Below are positions 9,029 to 16,861 of a DNA stretch of 64,000 nucleotides, piece by piece. Under the pieces are notes generated by a model. The model was given only the letters and a program-made list of their open reading frames with translations, made no database searches and had not been told where the DNA came from. Position 1 is the first letter of the stretch. Each line of letters starts with the position of its first letter. Source of the stretch: Acidobacteriota bacterium (GTDB lineage Bacteria > Actinomycetota > Acidimicrobiia > Acidimicrobiales > Microtrichaceae); contig QEUP01000006.1 of NCBI GenBank assembly GCA_003577145.1, positions 17,309 to 81,308 on the forward strand, written 5' to 3'. A program made the translations under genes and the position numbers.

Positions 9029-11176
9029 TCAGCTCGGGCAGACTCGCAGGATCGAGTCGCTCCCACCCCCGTTGCCCGTGGTGATGTACAAGCACCCGTC
9101 CGGGCCCGGCACCGGTGAGCGAAGTCGGCCGTAGGTGCCGTTCAAACCCGCCGGCGTGTCGACCTCGAGTATCCCGCCGCCGTTGTTGAACCGGAAGATG
9201 CGCAAGGTCGAGTTCTTGAGCGTGGCCACCGCAAGGGCACCCTCCCAGCCTTCCCACTGAGCGCCCCGCAGGAACATCGCGCCACTTGTCGCGATCGTCG
9301 AGGATCCGCTGGACCAGGCTGCGGGGACCGCCGTCGGGAACTTGGACAGGTCCGTCATCGGCACCGCCTCGTTGTAGCCCGGCACCGGGTCCCACCCGTA
9401 GTTGCGCCCCGGCCGCAACAGGTTGATCTCGTCGTCACGATACGAGCCGTGCTCCACGGCCCACACCTGACACGAGCCGGGCCGCACGTCGATTCCCTGC
9501 GGATTGCGGTGCCCGTAGGTCAGTATCCGCCTCGTGTTGGCGTTGGCACTGCCCGCGAACGGGTTGCCGGCCACGCCTTGGCCCGACACGGGGTTCACCC
9601 GCAGCACCTTCCCGCCGAGGCTTCCCAGGTTCTGCGGGTTGGTGCCGATGGCCGCGTCGCCGGTGGTGACCAGCAGGCTGCCGGTGCAGTCGAAGCGCAG
9701 GCGGCAGCCACCGTGGCGGCCACCGCTGGACGGCAGGTTGTCCACCAGCGGGTCCACCACCCGCTGCGCGCTCTGGTAGTCCGCCGACAGGGTCCAGGCG
9801 ATCACCTGGACCTTCGGCCCCGTATGGCCCTGGCAGGTGTAGAAGCGCCGGTTGGAGGCGAAAGAGGGATCGACGACGATCCCCATCAGACCGGTCTCGC
9901 CTGAGGCGAACAGGTCGCTCATGTCAGCGCTCACCTGGTTGACGCTGCCGTTGGGTCGCCGCACAGCGAGCACTCCTCCCCTCTGGGTGAACAACATGCT
10001 GCCGTCGTCGGTGAAGGTGAGGTCCCAGGGGATGTTGAGGTTGGTCACCAGCTGGGTGATGGTGAGGCCGGGATCAGGCGGTGCCTGGCCGGCCAGCGAG
10101 TGCCACGCGGCGTCGGGTGAGGAGCCGTACCCGTACCAGATGACGTCGTCGCCACCGTCACCGTCGAAGTCGCCGGTCACCGGCTCGTAGCCGCCCACCA
10201 CCGAAGCCGCACGCAGGGTCGAGCTGCGGTTCGGGAGGTAGTGCTGGACCAGATCGGCACCACCACCTGGGCCGTACCAGAAGACGTCCTCGGCGGCGGC
10301 GTTGTCGAAATCACCGGCAAAGGGGCGGTACAGCCCGTTGATGGCGGTCACCACGTTGGTGAAGCTGCCGTTGCCGTTCGACCAGCTGATGAAGTCGAAC
10401 AGCGACCCCGGCCCGTACCAGATGATGTCGTCACCGGCAGCCGCATCGAAGTTCCCGACGACGGGCAGGTACAGCGAGATCACCCAGAACGGCGGCGCCG
10501 GCGAGAACGCCCGGCTGCCGTCGCCGTACCAGATCTCGCCGACGGCGATGTCCCAACGGTGCCACAAGATGTCGTCGTTGCCGTCACCGTCGAAGTCGCC
10601 GACACGGGGCAGGTGCACGCCGTCACGACTCACGCCGGTGACGTCGAAGTGCCGGTCGGCCCGGCCCCACCACAGCTGGTCGGGAAGCGATCCGGGACCG
10701 TACATGAAGACGTCGTCGTTGCCGTCACCGTCGAAGTCGCCGGGGACCGGGTAGGCCAAGAGGGCAGATGCGACGGTCGTCGACTCGAAGTAGTCCGTCG
10801 GGGTCCCGAACTGCAGGATGTGGGACCCGGAGCCGGGCACGTACCAGAAGACGTCGTCGTTGCCGTCACCGTCGAAGTCGCCGGTCACCGGCCGGTACAG
10901 GCCGCTGACCTCGTAGCCCGTCGTCAAGAACAGGCCCCCGGCGCCGAGCCCGTACTGGGCGTCGGGGTTCTGGGCGGCCGGAGCCGCCTGCGCGGGCGCC
11001 GCGCCGGCAACGCTTCGTTGATCGAAGGCTGCCCCGGTGGGCGCCGCGCCGGCAACGCTTCGTTGATCGAAGGCTGCCCCGGTGGGCGCCGCGCCGGCAA
11101 CGCTTCGTTGATCGAAGGCCAGCACCGCCACGACGGCGACCACGGCCAGGACCGACCACCTGCGACTACGTCTCAT
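9029..11176 (-). CDS. Secreted FG-GAP/VCBS repeat protein fused to PQQ-type sugar dehydrogenase domain, 715 aa
   Basis: A Sec signal (RRSRRWSVLAVVAVVAVLAF) is followed by about three copies of a 15-residue unit (AFDQRSVAGAAPTGA). Residues about 90-360 hold six FG-GAP/VCBS-like repeats with calcium-loop cores GDFDGDGNDD, as in beta-propeller surface proteins. From about residue 370 (LTITQLVTNLNIPWDL...) comes a soluble glucose/aldose dehydrogenase (GSDH) propeller with TGLMGIVVDPSFASNRRFY, SSGGRHGGCRLRF and HRNPQGIDVRPG, typical of PQQ-dependent sugar or sorbosone dehydrogenases. It should act outside the membrane, oxidising a sugar if PQQ is available; no PQQ biosynthesis genes are in this window. 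Whether the active-site histidine and arginine set is complete needs an alignment. It follows the RR/HK operon on the same strand with a 72-bp gap. Confidence 0.8.
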   Translation of the reverse strand: MRRSRRWSVLAVVAVVAVLAFDQRSVAGAAPTGAAFDQRSVAGAAPTGAAFDQRSVAGAAPAQAAPAAQNPDAQYGLGAGGLFLTTGYEVSGLYRPVTGDFDGDGNDDVFWYVPGSGSHILQFGTPTDYFESTTVASALLAYPVPGDFDGDGNDDVFMYGPGSLPDQLWWGRADRHFDVTGVSRDGVHLPRVGDFDGDGNDDILWHRWDIAVGEIWYGDGSRAFSPAPPFWVISLYLPVVGNFDAAAGDDIIWYGPGSLFDFISWSNGNGSFTNVVTAINGLYRPFAGDFDNAAAEDVFWYGPGGGADLVQHYLPNRSSTLRAASVVGGYEPVTGDFDGDGGDDVIWYGYGSSPDAAWHSLAGQAPPDPGLTITQLVTNLNIPWDLTFTDDGSMLFTQRGGVLAVRRPNGSVNQVSADMSDLFASGETGLMGIVVDPSFASNRRFYTCQGHTGPKVQVIAWTLSADYQSAQRVVDPLVDNLPSSGGRHGGCRLRFDCTGSLLVTTGDAAIGTNPQNLGSLGGKVLRVNPVSGQGVAGNPFAGSANANTRRILTYGHRNPQGIDVRPGSCQVWAVEHGSYRDDEINLLRPGRNYGWDPVPGYNEAVPMTDLSKFPTAVPAAWSSGSSTIATSGAMFLRGAQWEGWEGALAVATLKNSTLRIFRFNNGGGILEVDTPAGLNGTYGRLRSPVPGPDGCLYITTGNGGGSDSILRVCPS
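10996..11119 (-). repeat. 45-bp tandem repeat (about 2.75 copies) at the signal peptide end
   Basis: Units at 10996-11040 and 11041-11085 are identical, and 11086-11119 is partial. The unit encodes 15 residues spanning the signal peptide c-region, so it duplicates a possible A-x-A cleavage site. Confidence 0.9.
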
Positions 11177-11248
11177 GTCTGACCCCCTGGGTTCCCGTCC
11201 AGTGTGGCAGGACCGGTACCCGACGCGACCAGTTGCGCGAGCCTGCTC

Positions 11249-12664
11249 TCAGGCGGCGGGGAGCCGCACGACCACCCGAGCGCCGCCCAGCGGCGAGTCC
11301 GCCACCGCGACGCCGCCCCCGTGGCTGTCGACCACCCTCTTCACCACCGCCAACCCGAGACCGGTCCCGCCCGAATCGCGGGAGCGCCCCTCCTCGAGGC
11401 GGGTGAAGCGCTCGAACACCCGCCGGCGGTCGGCCTCGGGGATCCCGCTCCCGTCGTCGTCGACGACGAGGACCACCTCACCGCCTCCGGCGCTCAACGA
11501 CACCGCGACGGTACCGGCCGCGTGGCGCGCGGCGTTGTCGAGGAGGTTGCGCACCATGCTTGTCAGGTCGTCGCGGTTCCCCACCACCCGTCCGGCGAGG
11601 ACCCCCGCCACGTTGAGGTTCACGTCCCGCACACGGGCCGCCTCTTCGTGGATGACGTCGTCGAGATCGAGCTCGGCCACCATACGGGGTGTCCCCTCGT
11701 CGAGACGGGCGAGGGTCAACAGGTCCGAGACCACGCGTTCAAGCCGTTCGTCTTCATCGAGGACAGCTCGGGCGACGTCGTCCCACTCCGCCGCCTCCGG
11801 GTGCAGGAGGGCGACCTCGAGCTGGGCGCGGATCGAGGCCACCGGGCTCCTCAGCTCGTGACTGGCGTCGGAGACGAACTGGCGCTGGCGGCTCGCCGAG
11901 GTCTCCAAGCGGTCGAGCATGGAGTTCATGGTGCGGGCGAGATGGGCCACCTCGTCGTGGCTGTCCGGCTCGGGCACCCGCTCGTGCAGGGTCGTGCCGG
12001 TGATCTCCTCCACCCGTCTGGTGATGGCGTTCACGGGGCTCAGCGCCCGGCCGGTCATCACCCAGGCGATGGCGGCGATGAAGCCCACCAGCACCGGGAT
12101 CGAGATCCAGAGCGCACCGCGGACCTTGTCCACGCTCTGGCTGACGGTGTCAAGCGAGGTGGCGGCGGTCAACGTCGCCTGGCCCTCGGGCGTGTCGATC
12201 GGGTACTCGGTGACCGCGTACTCGTCGCCGCGCACATCCGACGGAGGCGGGTCCTGCCCGAACAGCGAGACACGATCGTTGGCGTCGGTGGTGGCGTCGT
12301 CGGGCGCCAGCGCCTCGACACCAGGACCCTGGAGATAGAAGTAGTGCCCGTAGAGATGGAGCTCGACGGTCCCGACACCGGGGATCTCGAGGTAGACCAG
12401 GCCCAGCTCGGCATTCGCCGGCCGCAAGAACACGTCCTGGGAGACCTCCGAGTCCTCGATGGCAGCACGCAGCAACTCGAGCGTGTCCCGGTCCTCTTCG
12501 TGGACATCGTTGACGAGCGCAGCCTCGATGCGGTTGACCAGCACGAACCCCGCGACGCTCAGGGTCACACCCACCAGCAGGGCCACGACGACGGTGATGC
12601 GGAGACGGACCGACCCCCACAGTGCCCTCCACGATGTGGGGCCGGTCTGTTGAGTGGTGGCCAT
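11249..12664 (-). CDS. Sensor histidine kinase, 471 aa
   Basis: Membrane histidine kinase of a two-component pair. The first membrane helix is at about residues 21-44, with an extracytoplasmic sensor domain at about 45-185 and a second helix at about 186-204. A HAMP linker (ALSPVNAITRRVEEI) follows, then HisKA with SDASHELRSPVASI (phospho-acceptor His269) and a HATPase_c domain with LLDNAARHA (N), DDDGSGIPEADR (G1) and GGTGLGLAVVKRV (G2). All residues needed for autophosphorylation seem present. It is encoded 19 bp after the response regulator on the same strand, so the two form an operon. The arrangement resembles actinobacterial PrrA/PrrB and MprA/MprB pairs. The signal sensed is unknown. 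Confidence 0.92.
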   Translation of the reverse strand: MATTQQTGPTSWRALWGSVRLRITVVVALLVGVTLSVAGFVLVNRIEAALVNDVHEEDRDTLELLRAAIEDSEVSQDVFLRPANAELGLVYLEIPGVGTVELHLYGHYFYLQGPGVEALAPDDATTDANDRVSLFGQDPPPSDVRGDEYAVTEYPIDTPEGQATLTAATSLDTVSQSVDKVRGALWISIPVLVGFIAAIAWVMTGRALSPVNAITRRVEEITGTTLHERVPEPDSHDEVAHLARTMNSMLDRLETSASRQRQFVSDASHELRSPVASIRAQLEVALLHPEAAEWDDVARAVLDEDERLERVVSDLLTLARLDEGTPRMVAELDLDDVIHEEAARVRDVNLNVAGVLAGRVVGNRDDLTSMVRNLLDNAARHAAGTVAVSLSAGGGEVVLVVDDDGSGIPEADRRRVFERFTRLEEGRSRDSGGTGLGLAVVKRVVDSHGGGVAVADSPLGGARVVVRLPAA

Positions 12665-12683
12665 CGCTTCTCCGGACCGCGAC

Positions 12684-13358
12684 TCACCCAGCGGCGATCA
12701 GGCGGTACCCGACCCCGCGAACCGTTTGGATGTCGTGGCGCTGGAAGGGGCGGTCGATCTTCTTGCGCAGGTAGCCGACGTACACCTCGACGACGTTGGG
12801 GTCGCCACCGAACTCGGACCCCCACACGCGATCCAGCAGCTCGGGCTTGGAGACGACGTCGCCGGCGTGGCGCATGAGGGTCTCGAGCAGCGAGAACTCA
12901 CGCGGCGACAGCGTGACCGCCTCGCTCCCGCGCCGGCACTCCCGGGTCGCCGGGTCGAGGTGGAGGTCGCCCACGCTGAGCGGATCGGGCCGGGCGTCGG
13001 CACGCCGGCGGGTGATCGCCCGGAGCCGGGCCACGAGGACGACGAACGAGAACGGCTTGGACAAGAAGTCGTCGGCTCCGGTGTCGAGCGCCTCGGCTTC
13101 GTCGTACTCGCCGTCCTTGGCGGTGAGCATGAGGATCGGGGTCCAGATCCCCTCCTCGCGAAGCGTGCGGCACACCTGGTAGCCGTTCATCCCCGGCAAC
13201 AAGATGTCGAGGACGACCGCGTCGAAGGGCCCTTCTCTCGCCCGGGCGAGGCCGTCGAGGCCGTTGTGCACGACGACTGCCTCGAAACCCTCCGCCGACA
13301 AGCCCCGCGCCACGGCATCGGCCAGGTGTTCCTCGTCCTCGACTACCAGAACGCGCAC
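12684..13358 (-). CDS. OmpR-family response regulator, 224 aa
   Basis: DNA-binding response regulator paired with the histidine kinase downstream. The receiver domain has the acidic pocket VEDEE, phospho-acceptor Asp51 (VVLDILLPG), the conserved Thr (LMLTAKD) and Lys (LSKPFS). The C-terminal winged helix (about 127-222) contains LSPREFSLLETLMRHAGDVVSKPELLDRVWG and ends TVRGVGYRLIAAG. Length and motifs are normal for the family. Its promoter region holds a 16-bp palindrome (13400-13415), a possible operator. The regulon is unknown. Confidence 0.93.
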   Translation of the reverse strand: MRVLVVEDEEHLADAVARGLSAEGFEAVVVHNGLDGLARAREGPFDAVVLDILLPGMNGYQVCRTLREEGIWTPILMLTAKDGEYDEAEALDTGADDFLSKPFSFVVLVARLRAITRRRADARPDPLSVGDLHLDPATRECRRGSEAVTLSPREFSLLETLMRHAGDVVSKPELLDRVWGSEFGGDPNVVEVYVGYLRKKIDRPFQRHDIQTVRGVGYRLIAAG

Positions 13359-13399
13359 TCATACATTGTGTCTCCTGCCGGCCGGTTCCCACGGTATGT

Positions 13400-13415
13400 C
13401 TGAGAGCGCTCTCAG
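13400..13415. promoter_or_regulatory. 16-bp palindrome upstream of the response regulator
   Basis: CTGAGAGCGCTCTCAG is a perfect palindrome with the central GAGCGCTC typical of LacI-family operators. It lies 42-57 bp upstream of the regulator start and 30 bp from the 3' end of the membrane-protein gene. An operator is likely; the protein that binds it is not identifiable here. Confidence 0.45.
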
Positions 13416-13444
13416 CCTGTCGCACCGACCGCCGGTCCAACCGG

Positions 13445-14656
13445 TCAGCCGGCGGGCTCTGTGACATGCTCGACGAGCGTCGCCTCGTAGACCGCCCGCA
13501 CCGCCAGGGCCTCGCGGATCTCCTGGACTATCCCCTCGAAGAACTCGGTGCGGTAGGTCGAGTCGGTGACGGCCGCCACCAGGAACTGCAGCCCCGAGAA
13601 GGCGGCGATGAAGCCGGTGACCTTGAACAGCTCGGTGCTCACATGGGATTCGAGCCAGCGGTTCAACTCCGCGGTGAGGCCCGTGTCGGGAAGCCAGCCG
13701 GGCAGCAGTAGCGGTGTATGGCCCTCGGGCACCCAGACATCGACGGTGGCCGGCGGCACCGTGAGTATCCCGAACACGATGTAGAAGACAGCGATCACCA
13801 CCGCCACGAGGAACACCTGGATGCCCTGGCTGGTGTAGAACACCAGGCTCACGTTGATCCAGTCGCGCCGGCTGAGCCGGGGCGGGTCGGGTCGACCGCT
13901 GAGGTCAGGCGCGAGGGGCAGGTCGAGCTCTCCCTCCTCGCACAGGCGCCCCACCTCGTCCCAGCTGGAGAAATCGGCCACTCTCGCGAGCTCACGGGGT
14001 ATCCGCAGCAACAGGAAGAGCGAGCCCACGAAGAACAAGAGCAGCGCGACGGCCCAGAACGTCGCAGTGGTCATGTCATGGCTGACCTCCCAGATCTCGG
14101 CGTTCAAGAACAAGAAGGTGGCGAAGAGGAGGAGCAGTGGCAGCGCCCGGGCCATGAGGTTGGCGAGGTTGGTGATCATGCTCCCAGCCCGGCCGGCGGC
14201 CCAGCGGCTCATCGGCAAGATCCCGAAGCTGACCACCCAGTAGGTGACGACGAGGATCACGGCGTTGGTGGCAACCGACCAGAGCCCGTCGGTCCAGCGC
14301 TCGTCGGAGAAGATCAACGGAATGAGCGCCGGCACGAAGACGAATACGAGCACCTCTGGGAGGCCCACTCGGTCAGGGAGCTGCAGCAACCGCCGGTGCC
14401 GCAGCCGGTTGAGGGCCAACGCCACCGCCGACAGGATCAACACCGCCCCGCCTACGGGCAGGACCTCGCTCCAGCCGCGCCGGTTCTCGGCGAAGGCGCC
14501 CCACACGTTGAAGATGAACACCAGGCTGAGGAACGGTGCGGCGCGGGTGAGGATGTCCTCGCGGGCGTTGTAGTCGTGGATGAAGTGGGGCAGGCCGCGC
14601 CGTATGAACCACCGCTCGGTCCTTCTGGCCAGCTCGCGCCGGGTCGCCTCATCCAC
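13445..14656 (-). CDS. Polytopic membrane protein of unknown function, about 403 aa
   Basis: The frame is open up to ATG 14806, but the first 50 residues look non-coding. I place the start at GTG 14654-14656 (VCVDEATRRELARRTERWFIRRGLPHFI), with uncertainty. About six or seven hydrophobic segments follow (LVFIFNVWG; VGGAVLILSAVALAL; VLVFVFVPALIPLIF; ALPLLLLFATFLFL; FWAVALLLFFVGSLFLL; GIQVFLVAVVIAVFYIVFG), and a large loop lies before the last helix. The C-terminus has a soluble part (DSTYRTEFFEGIVQEIREALAVRAVY). I recognise no transporter or enzyme motif; it resembles uncharacterised integral membrane proteins common in actinobacteria. Confidence 0.65.
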   Translation of the reverse strand: MDEATRRELARRTERWFIRRGLPHFIHDYNAREDILTRAAPFLSLVFIFNVWGAFAENRRGWSEVLPVGGAVLILSAVALALNRLRHRRLLQLPDRVGLPEVLVFVFVPALIPLIFSDERWTDGLWSVATNAVILVVTYWVVSFGILPMSRWAAGRAGSMITNLANLMARALPLLLLFATFLFLNAEIWEVSHDMTTATFWAVALLLFFVGSLFLLLRIPRELARVADFSSWDEVGRLCEEGELDLPLAPDLSGRPDPPRLSRRDWINVSLVFYTSQGIQVFLVAVVIAVFYIVFGILTVPPATVDVWVPEGHTPLLLPGWLPDTGLTAELNRWLESHVSTELFKVTGFIAAFSGLQFLVAAVTDSTYRTEFFEGIVQEIREALAVRAVYEATLVEHVTEPAG

Positions 14657-15049
14657 ACAGACCAGTGTCTTCCACCGCGCCGGCCCGCTGGCGGACCCCG
14701 GGGGATGCCGACCAGGCACCTCCGCCTCTCTCACGAACCGGGACGAAAGCAATGGCCCGAAATGACCCGAACGGCCCGTGTAGAAACCATCCCCGAGGGT
14801 CGACAACTATCCCACACCGACGTTCGAGCAAGCAGCGCAGGTCGCCAGACCCAAGAGCGTGACAGCAACCGACGACCTGGACTTGTTCGCCGGCGGCGGA
14901 AAACCCCCCACCCGAATGCCCACACTCGGAGAGGGCACGGCCAAAAGCCCGTGCCCTCTTCCGCGCGCCCCGTGTTCCGGACCGACGGGTCGCGCCAGGC
15001 GCGGTGTTTCAGCGTCGCTGATCGGTCATCGTCGTCGTCATTGGCATCC
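14657..15049. other. 393-bp intergenic stretch with one strong hairpin
   Basis: Both flanking genes are on the minus strand. The stretch holds the hairpin at 14930-14959 and presumably the promoter of the membrane-protein gene. I see no gene in it apart from the doubtful N-terminal extension of that gene up to 14806. Confidence 0.45.
14930..14959 (-). terminator. Hairpin downstream of the ketopantoate-reductase-like gene
   Basis: Perfect 11-bp arms AGAGGGCACGG (14930-14940) and CCGTGCCCTCT (14949-14959) with an 8-base loop, about 90 bp after the stop of the minus-strand gene at 15050. There is no T-run after the stem. Confidence 0.5.
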
Positions 15050-16024
15050 TCATTGGCGGTTGCGCTCGTCGAGGAAGCGGAGCTGCCGGTACAGGGTGTC
15101 GATACGACGAAGGTCGCTGCCCCGCTGGCGGGCGGCGCACAAGGGGTTGCCGTAGATGGCTTCCAGCTCCAGGGGGCGGCCCAGGTCGTAGTCGAGCTTC
15201 ATGCTCGTGCGGTACGGGACCATGGCCTCGGTGTCGGAGATCATCCTGTCGAGGAACGAGTCCTCGATAGTGCGATCACACGAAGCGGCTCCTTCTCGCA
15301 CCTCTTGCATCAAGGCGACCAGCAAGGACCTGGTCGCCCCGTCGGCGATGAGCTCGTCGGTACCGGCATCGAGGACGACTGACAGGCCGTTGAACGGGAT
15401 GTTCCAGACCAGCTTGCGCCACCGGGCCGCATGGAGGTCGGGATCGAGCACGACCTCGATCCCCGTCGGCGCGAAGTCCTCTGACAGAGCCACCACCGCC
15501 GGCGTCACCCCCGCCGCCGCATCTCCCGGCCGGTACTGGCCCAGGGTGACCGCGCCGTAGTCGAGGTGCTGGATGTGGCCGGGCCCCACCCGGTTGGAGC
15601 ACAGGAAGCACAGACCCCCGACCACGTCGGCCTCCGGAGAGATCCGGGCGATCTCCTCCTCGACCCCCAGCCCGTTCTGCATCAACAAGACAGTCGTGCC
15701 CGGTCGGACCAGGCGTGGCAGCACCTCCGCCAGGACCGCGTTGGCGGTCGCTTTGAGAGCGACGACGACCACCTCGACAGGCGGAACGGTGTCTGCGGAG
15801 CAGTGAGCGTGGACCCTCGGCAAGGAGAAGTCCCCGTCGACGGACTCGACTACCAGCCCCTTCTCGCGCACATGGTCGTAGTCAGACCTCAACAGGTAGT
15901 GAACCTCGTGACCGGCACGCTGGAGCCGGGCACCGTAGAAGCCCCCGAGGGCACCGACCCCCACGATCGCAAACGACCGGGGCGCGGCGACTGCACCTCC
16001 CTGGTGGTCACCAACTGAGTCCAT
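15050..16024 (-). CDS. 2-dehydropantoate 2-reductase family protein, 324 aa
   Basis: Member of the ApbA/PanE family of NADPH-dependent reductases. The N-terminal Rossmann motif is FAIVGVGALGGFYGARLQRAG, followed by VVVVALKATAN, PGTTVLLMQNGLGVEE (the family's NG-G signature) and a C-terminal all-helical domain (WRKLVWNIPFNGLSVVLDAG, with the conserved Lys in the W-K-L-x-x-N motif). True PanE makes pantoate for coenzyme A, but many actinobacterial paralogues act on other 2-oxo acids and no pan genes are nearby, so I leave the symbol empty. It is divergent from the glycosyltransferase-like gene. Confidence 0.8.
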   Translation of the reverse strand: MDSVGDHQGGAVAAPRSFAIVGVGALGGFYGARLQRAGHEVHYLLRSDYDHVREKGLVVESVDGDFSLPRVHAHCSADTVPPVEVVVVALKATANAVLAEVLPRLVRPGTTVLLMQNGLGVEEEIARISPEADVVGGLCFLCSNRVGPGHIQHLDYGAVTLGQYRPGDAAAGVTPAVVALSEDFAPTGIEVVLDPDLHAARWRKLVWNIPFNGLSVVLDAGTDELIADGATRSLLVALMQEVREGAASCDRTIEDSFLDRMISDTEAMVPYRTSMKLDYDLGRPLELEAIYGNPLCAARQRGSDLRRIDTLYRQLRFLDERNRQ

Positions 16025-16107
16025 GACCGGCTCACGCTAGCCCTGACCATACGGTTCGTCCTGGTGGCGATGGGTCTTTCGCCTCATTTGTCCGGTGCGA
16101 GATCCAG

Positions 16108-16782
16108 ATGGCTCGCGAAAGCGTCGAATCCGCGTTTGTCAGCACGGCTGGCGGCTCGCGAGACAGTCGGCGGCGGATGAGCTCCAAGCGCACGAACAGG
16201 CGAACAGAATCGTTGGGGTCGGTCTCGATGGTCGTTCCCCTGCTGTCGGACCGCGACCTGCTCGGTGCGGTTCTCGACAACCTCGCTCGCTGGCAGGGCC
16301 TGTTCGGCTATGCACAGATGATCTTCGTCGACTGCGGCTCCGCCGACGGGACAGTGCCCGAACTGATGAAGCTGCTACCCGAGTCGGGGCTCGACTACAA
16401 GCTGCTCCAGCTGCCCGCGGGCTCGGGCCTGGCGGCCGGCATGGCTGCCGGGCTGAGTGCCGCCGGAGGCAACACTGTCGTCCTGTACGAGCCGGACGCG
16501 GTTGTTGCGGCGGCCGACATCGCTCACACGATCGCGGCACTCCAACGATCGCGCGCCGAGATGGCCTTGGCCGTCACCGACGCACGCCGGACGGCGCGCT
16601 TGCGGCGAGGTCGCCTCGGGTCGCGGCTCGACGAGGGGAAGCAGGAGCATCTGGGTCTCAGCGTGTTCCGCCGGGCCGGCGTGGATCTGGTGATCGACGG
16701 GCTCAAAGCAAGCATCGCCGGCGTCAAAGGACCGGACCTGCGGCGTGTACGCACCATCGAGGTACCGGTGACACCGAGCTGA
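16108..16782 (+). CDS. Glycosyltransferase family 2-like protein, short and degenerate, 224 aa
   Basis: The middle of the protein follows the GT-A pattern: SMVVPLLSDRDLLGAVLDN, then MIFVDCGSADGTVPEL (matching the VDDGSxDGT motif), then AGSGLAAGMAAGLSAAGGNTVVLYEPDAV in place of the usual ARNxGxxxAxGxYIxxxDxD stretch. The DxD metal motif is not clear, since EPDAV stands where DADD is expected. With only 224 residues there is little acceptor-binding part. It may be a short, possibly inactive or atypical glycosyltransferase. An alternative ATG at 16177 (MSSKRTNRRTESL) would drop 23 N-terminal residues. A palindromic repeat follows 18 bp after the stop. Confidence 0.5.
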   Translation: MARESVESAFVSTAGGSRDSRRRMSSKRTNRRTESLGSVSMVVPLLSDRDLLGAVLDNLARWQGLFGYAQMIFVDCGSADGTVPELMKLLPESGLDYKLLQLPAGSGLAAGMAAGLSAAGGNTVVLYEPDAVVAAADIAHTIAALQRSRAEMALAVTDARRTARLRRGRLGSRLDEGKQEHLGLSVFRRAGVDLVIDGLKASIAGVKGPDLRRVRTIEVPVTPS

Positions 16783-16800
16783 CACTGACTCGCCTCTCGC

Positions 16801-16851
16801 GTTCTGTGAACCGAAAAGGCCCCTATAGGGGCCACGCGCGTTCACAAAACG
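16801..16851 (-). repeat. Dispersed palindromic repeat, copy 1 (terminator-like)
   Basis: Inner perfect palindrome GGCCCCTATAGGGGCC (16818-16833) lies inside outer arms TGTGAAC (16805-16811) and GTTCACA (16840-16846). On the minus strand the GC-rich stem is followed by TTTT, as expected for a terminator of imuB, which ends 11 bp to the right. It is almost identical to copy 3 (62089-62138) and related to copy 2 (35857-35902). Confidence 0.85.
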
Positions 16852-16861
16852 GGTTGGGGGA

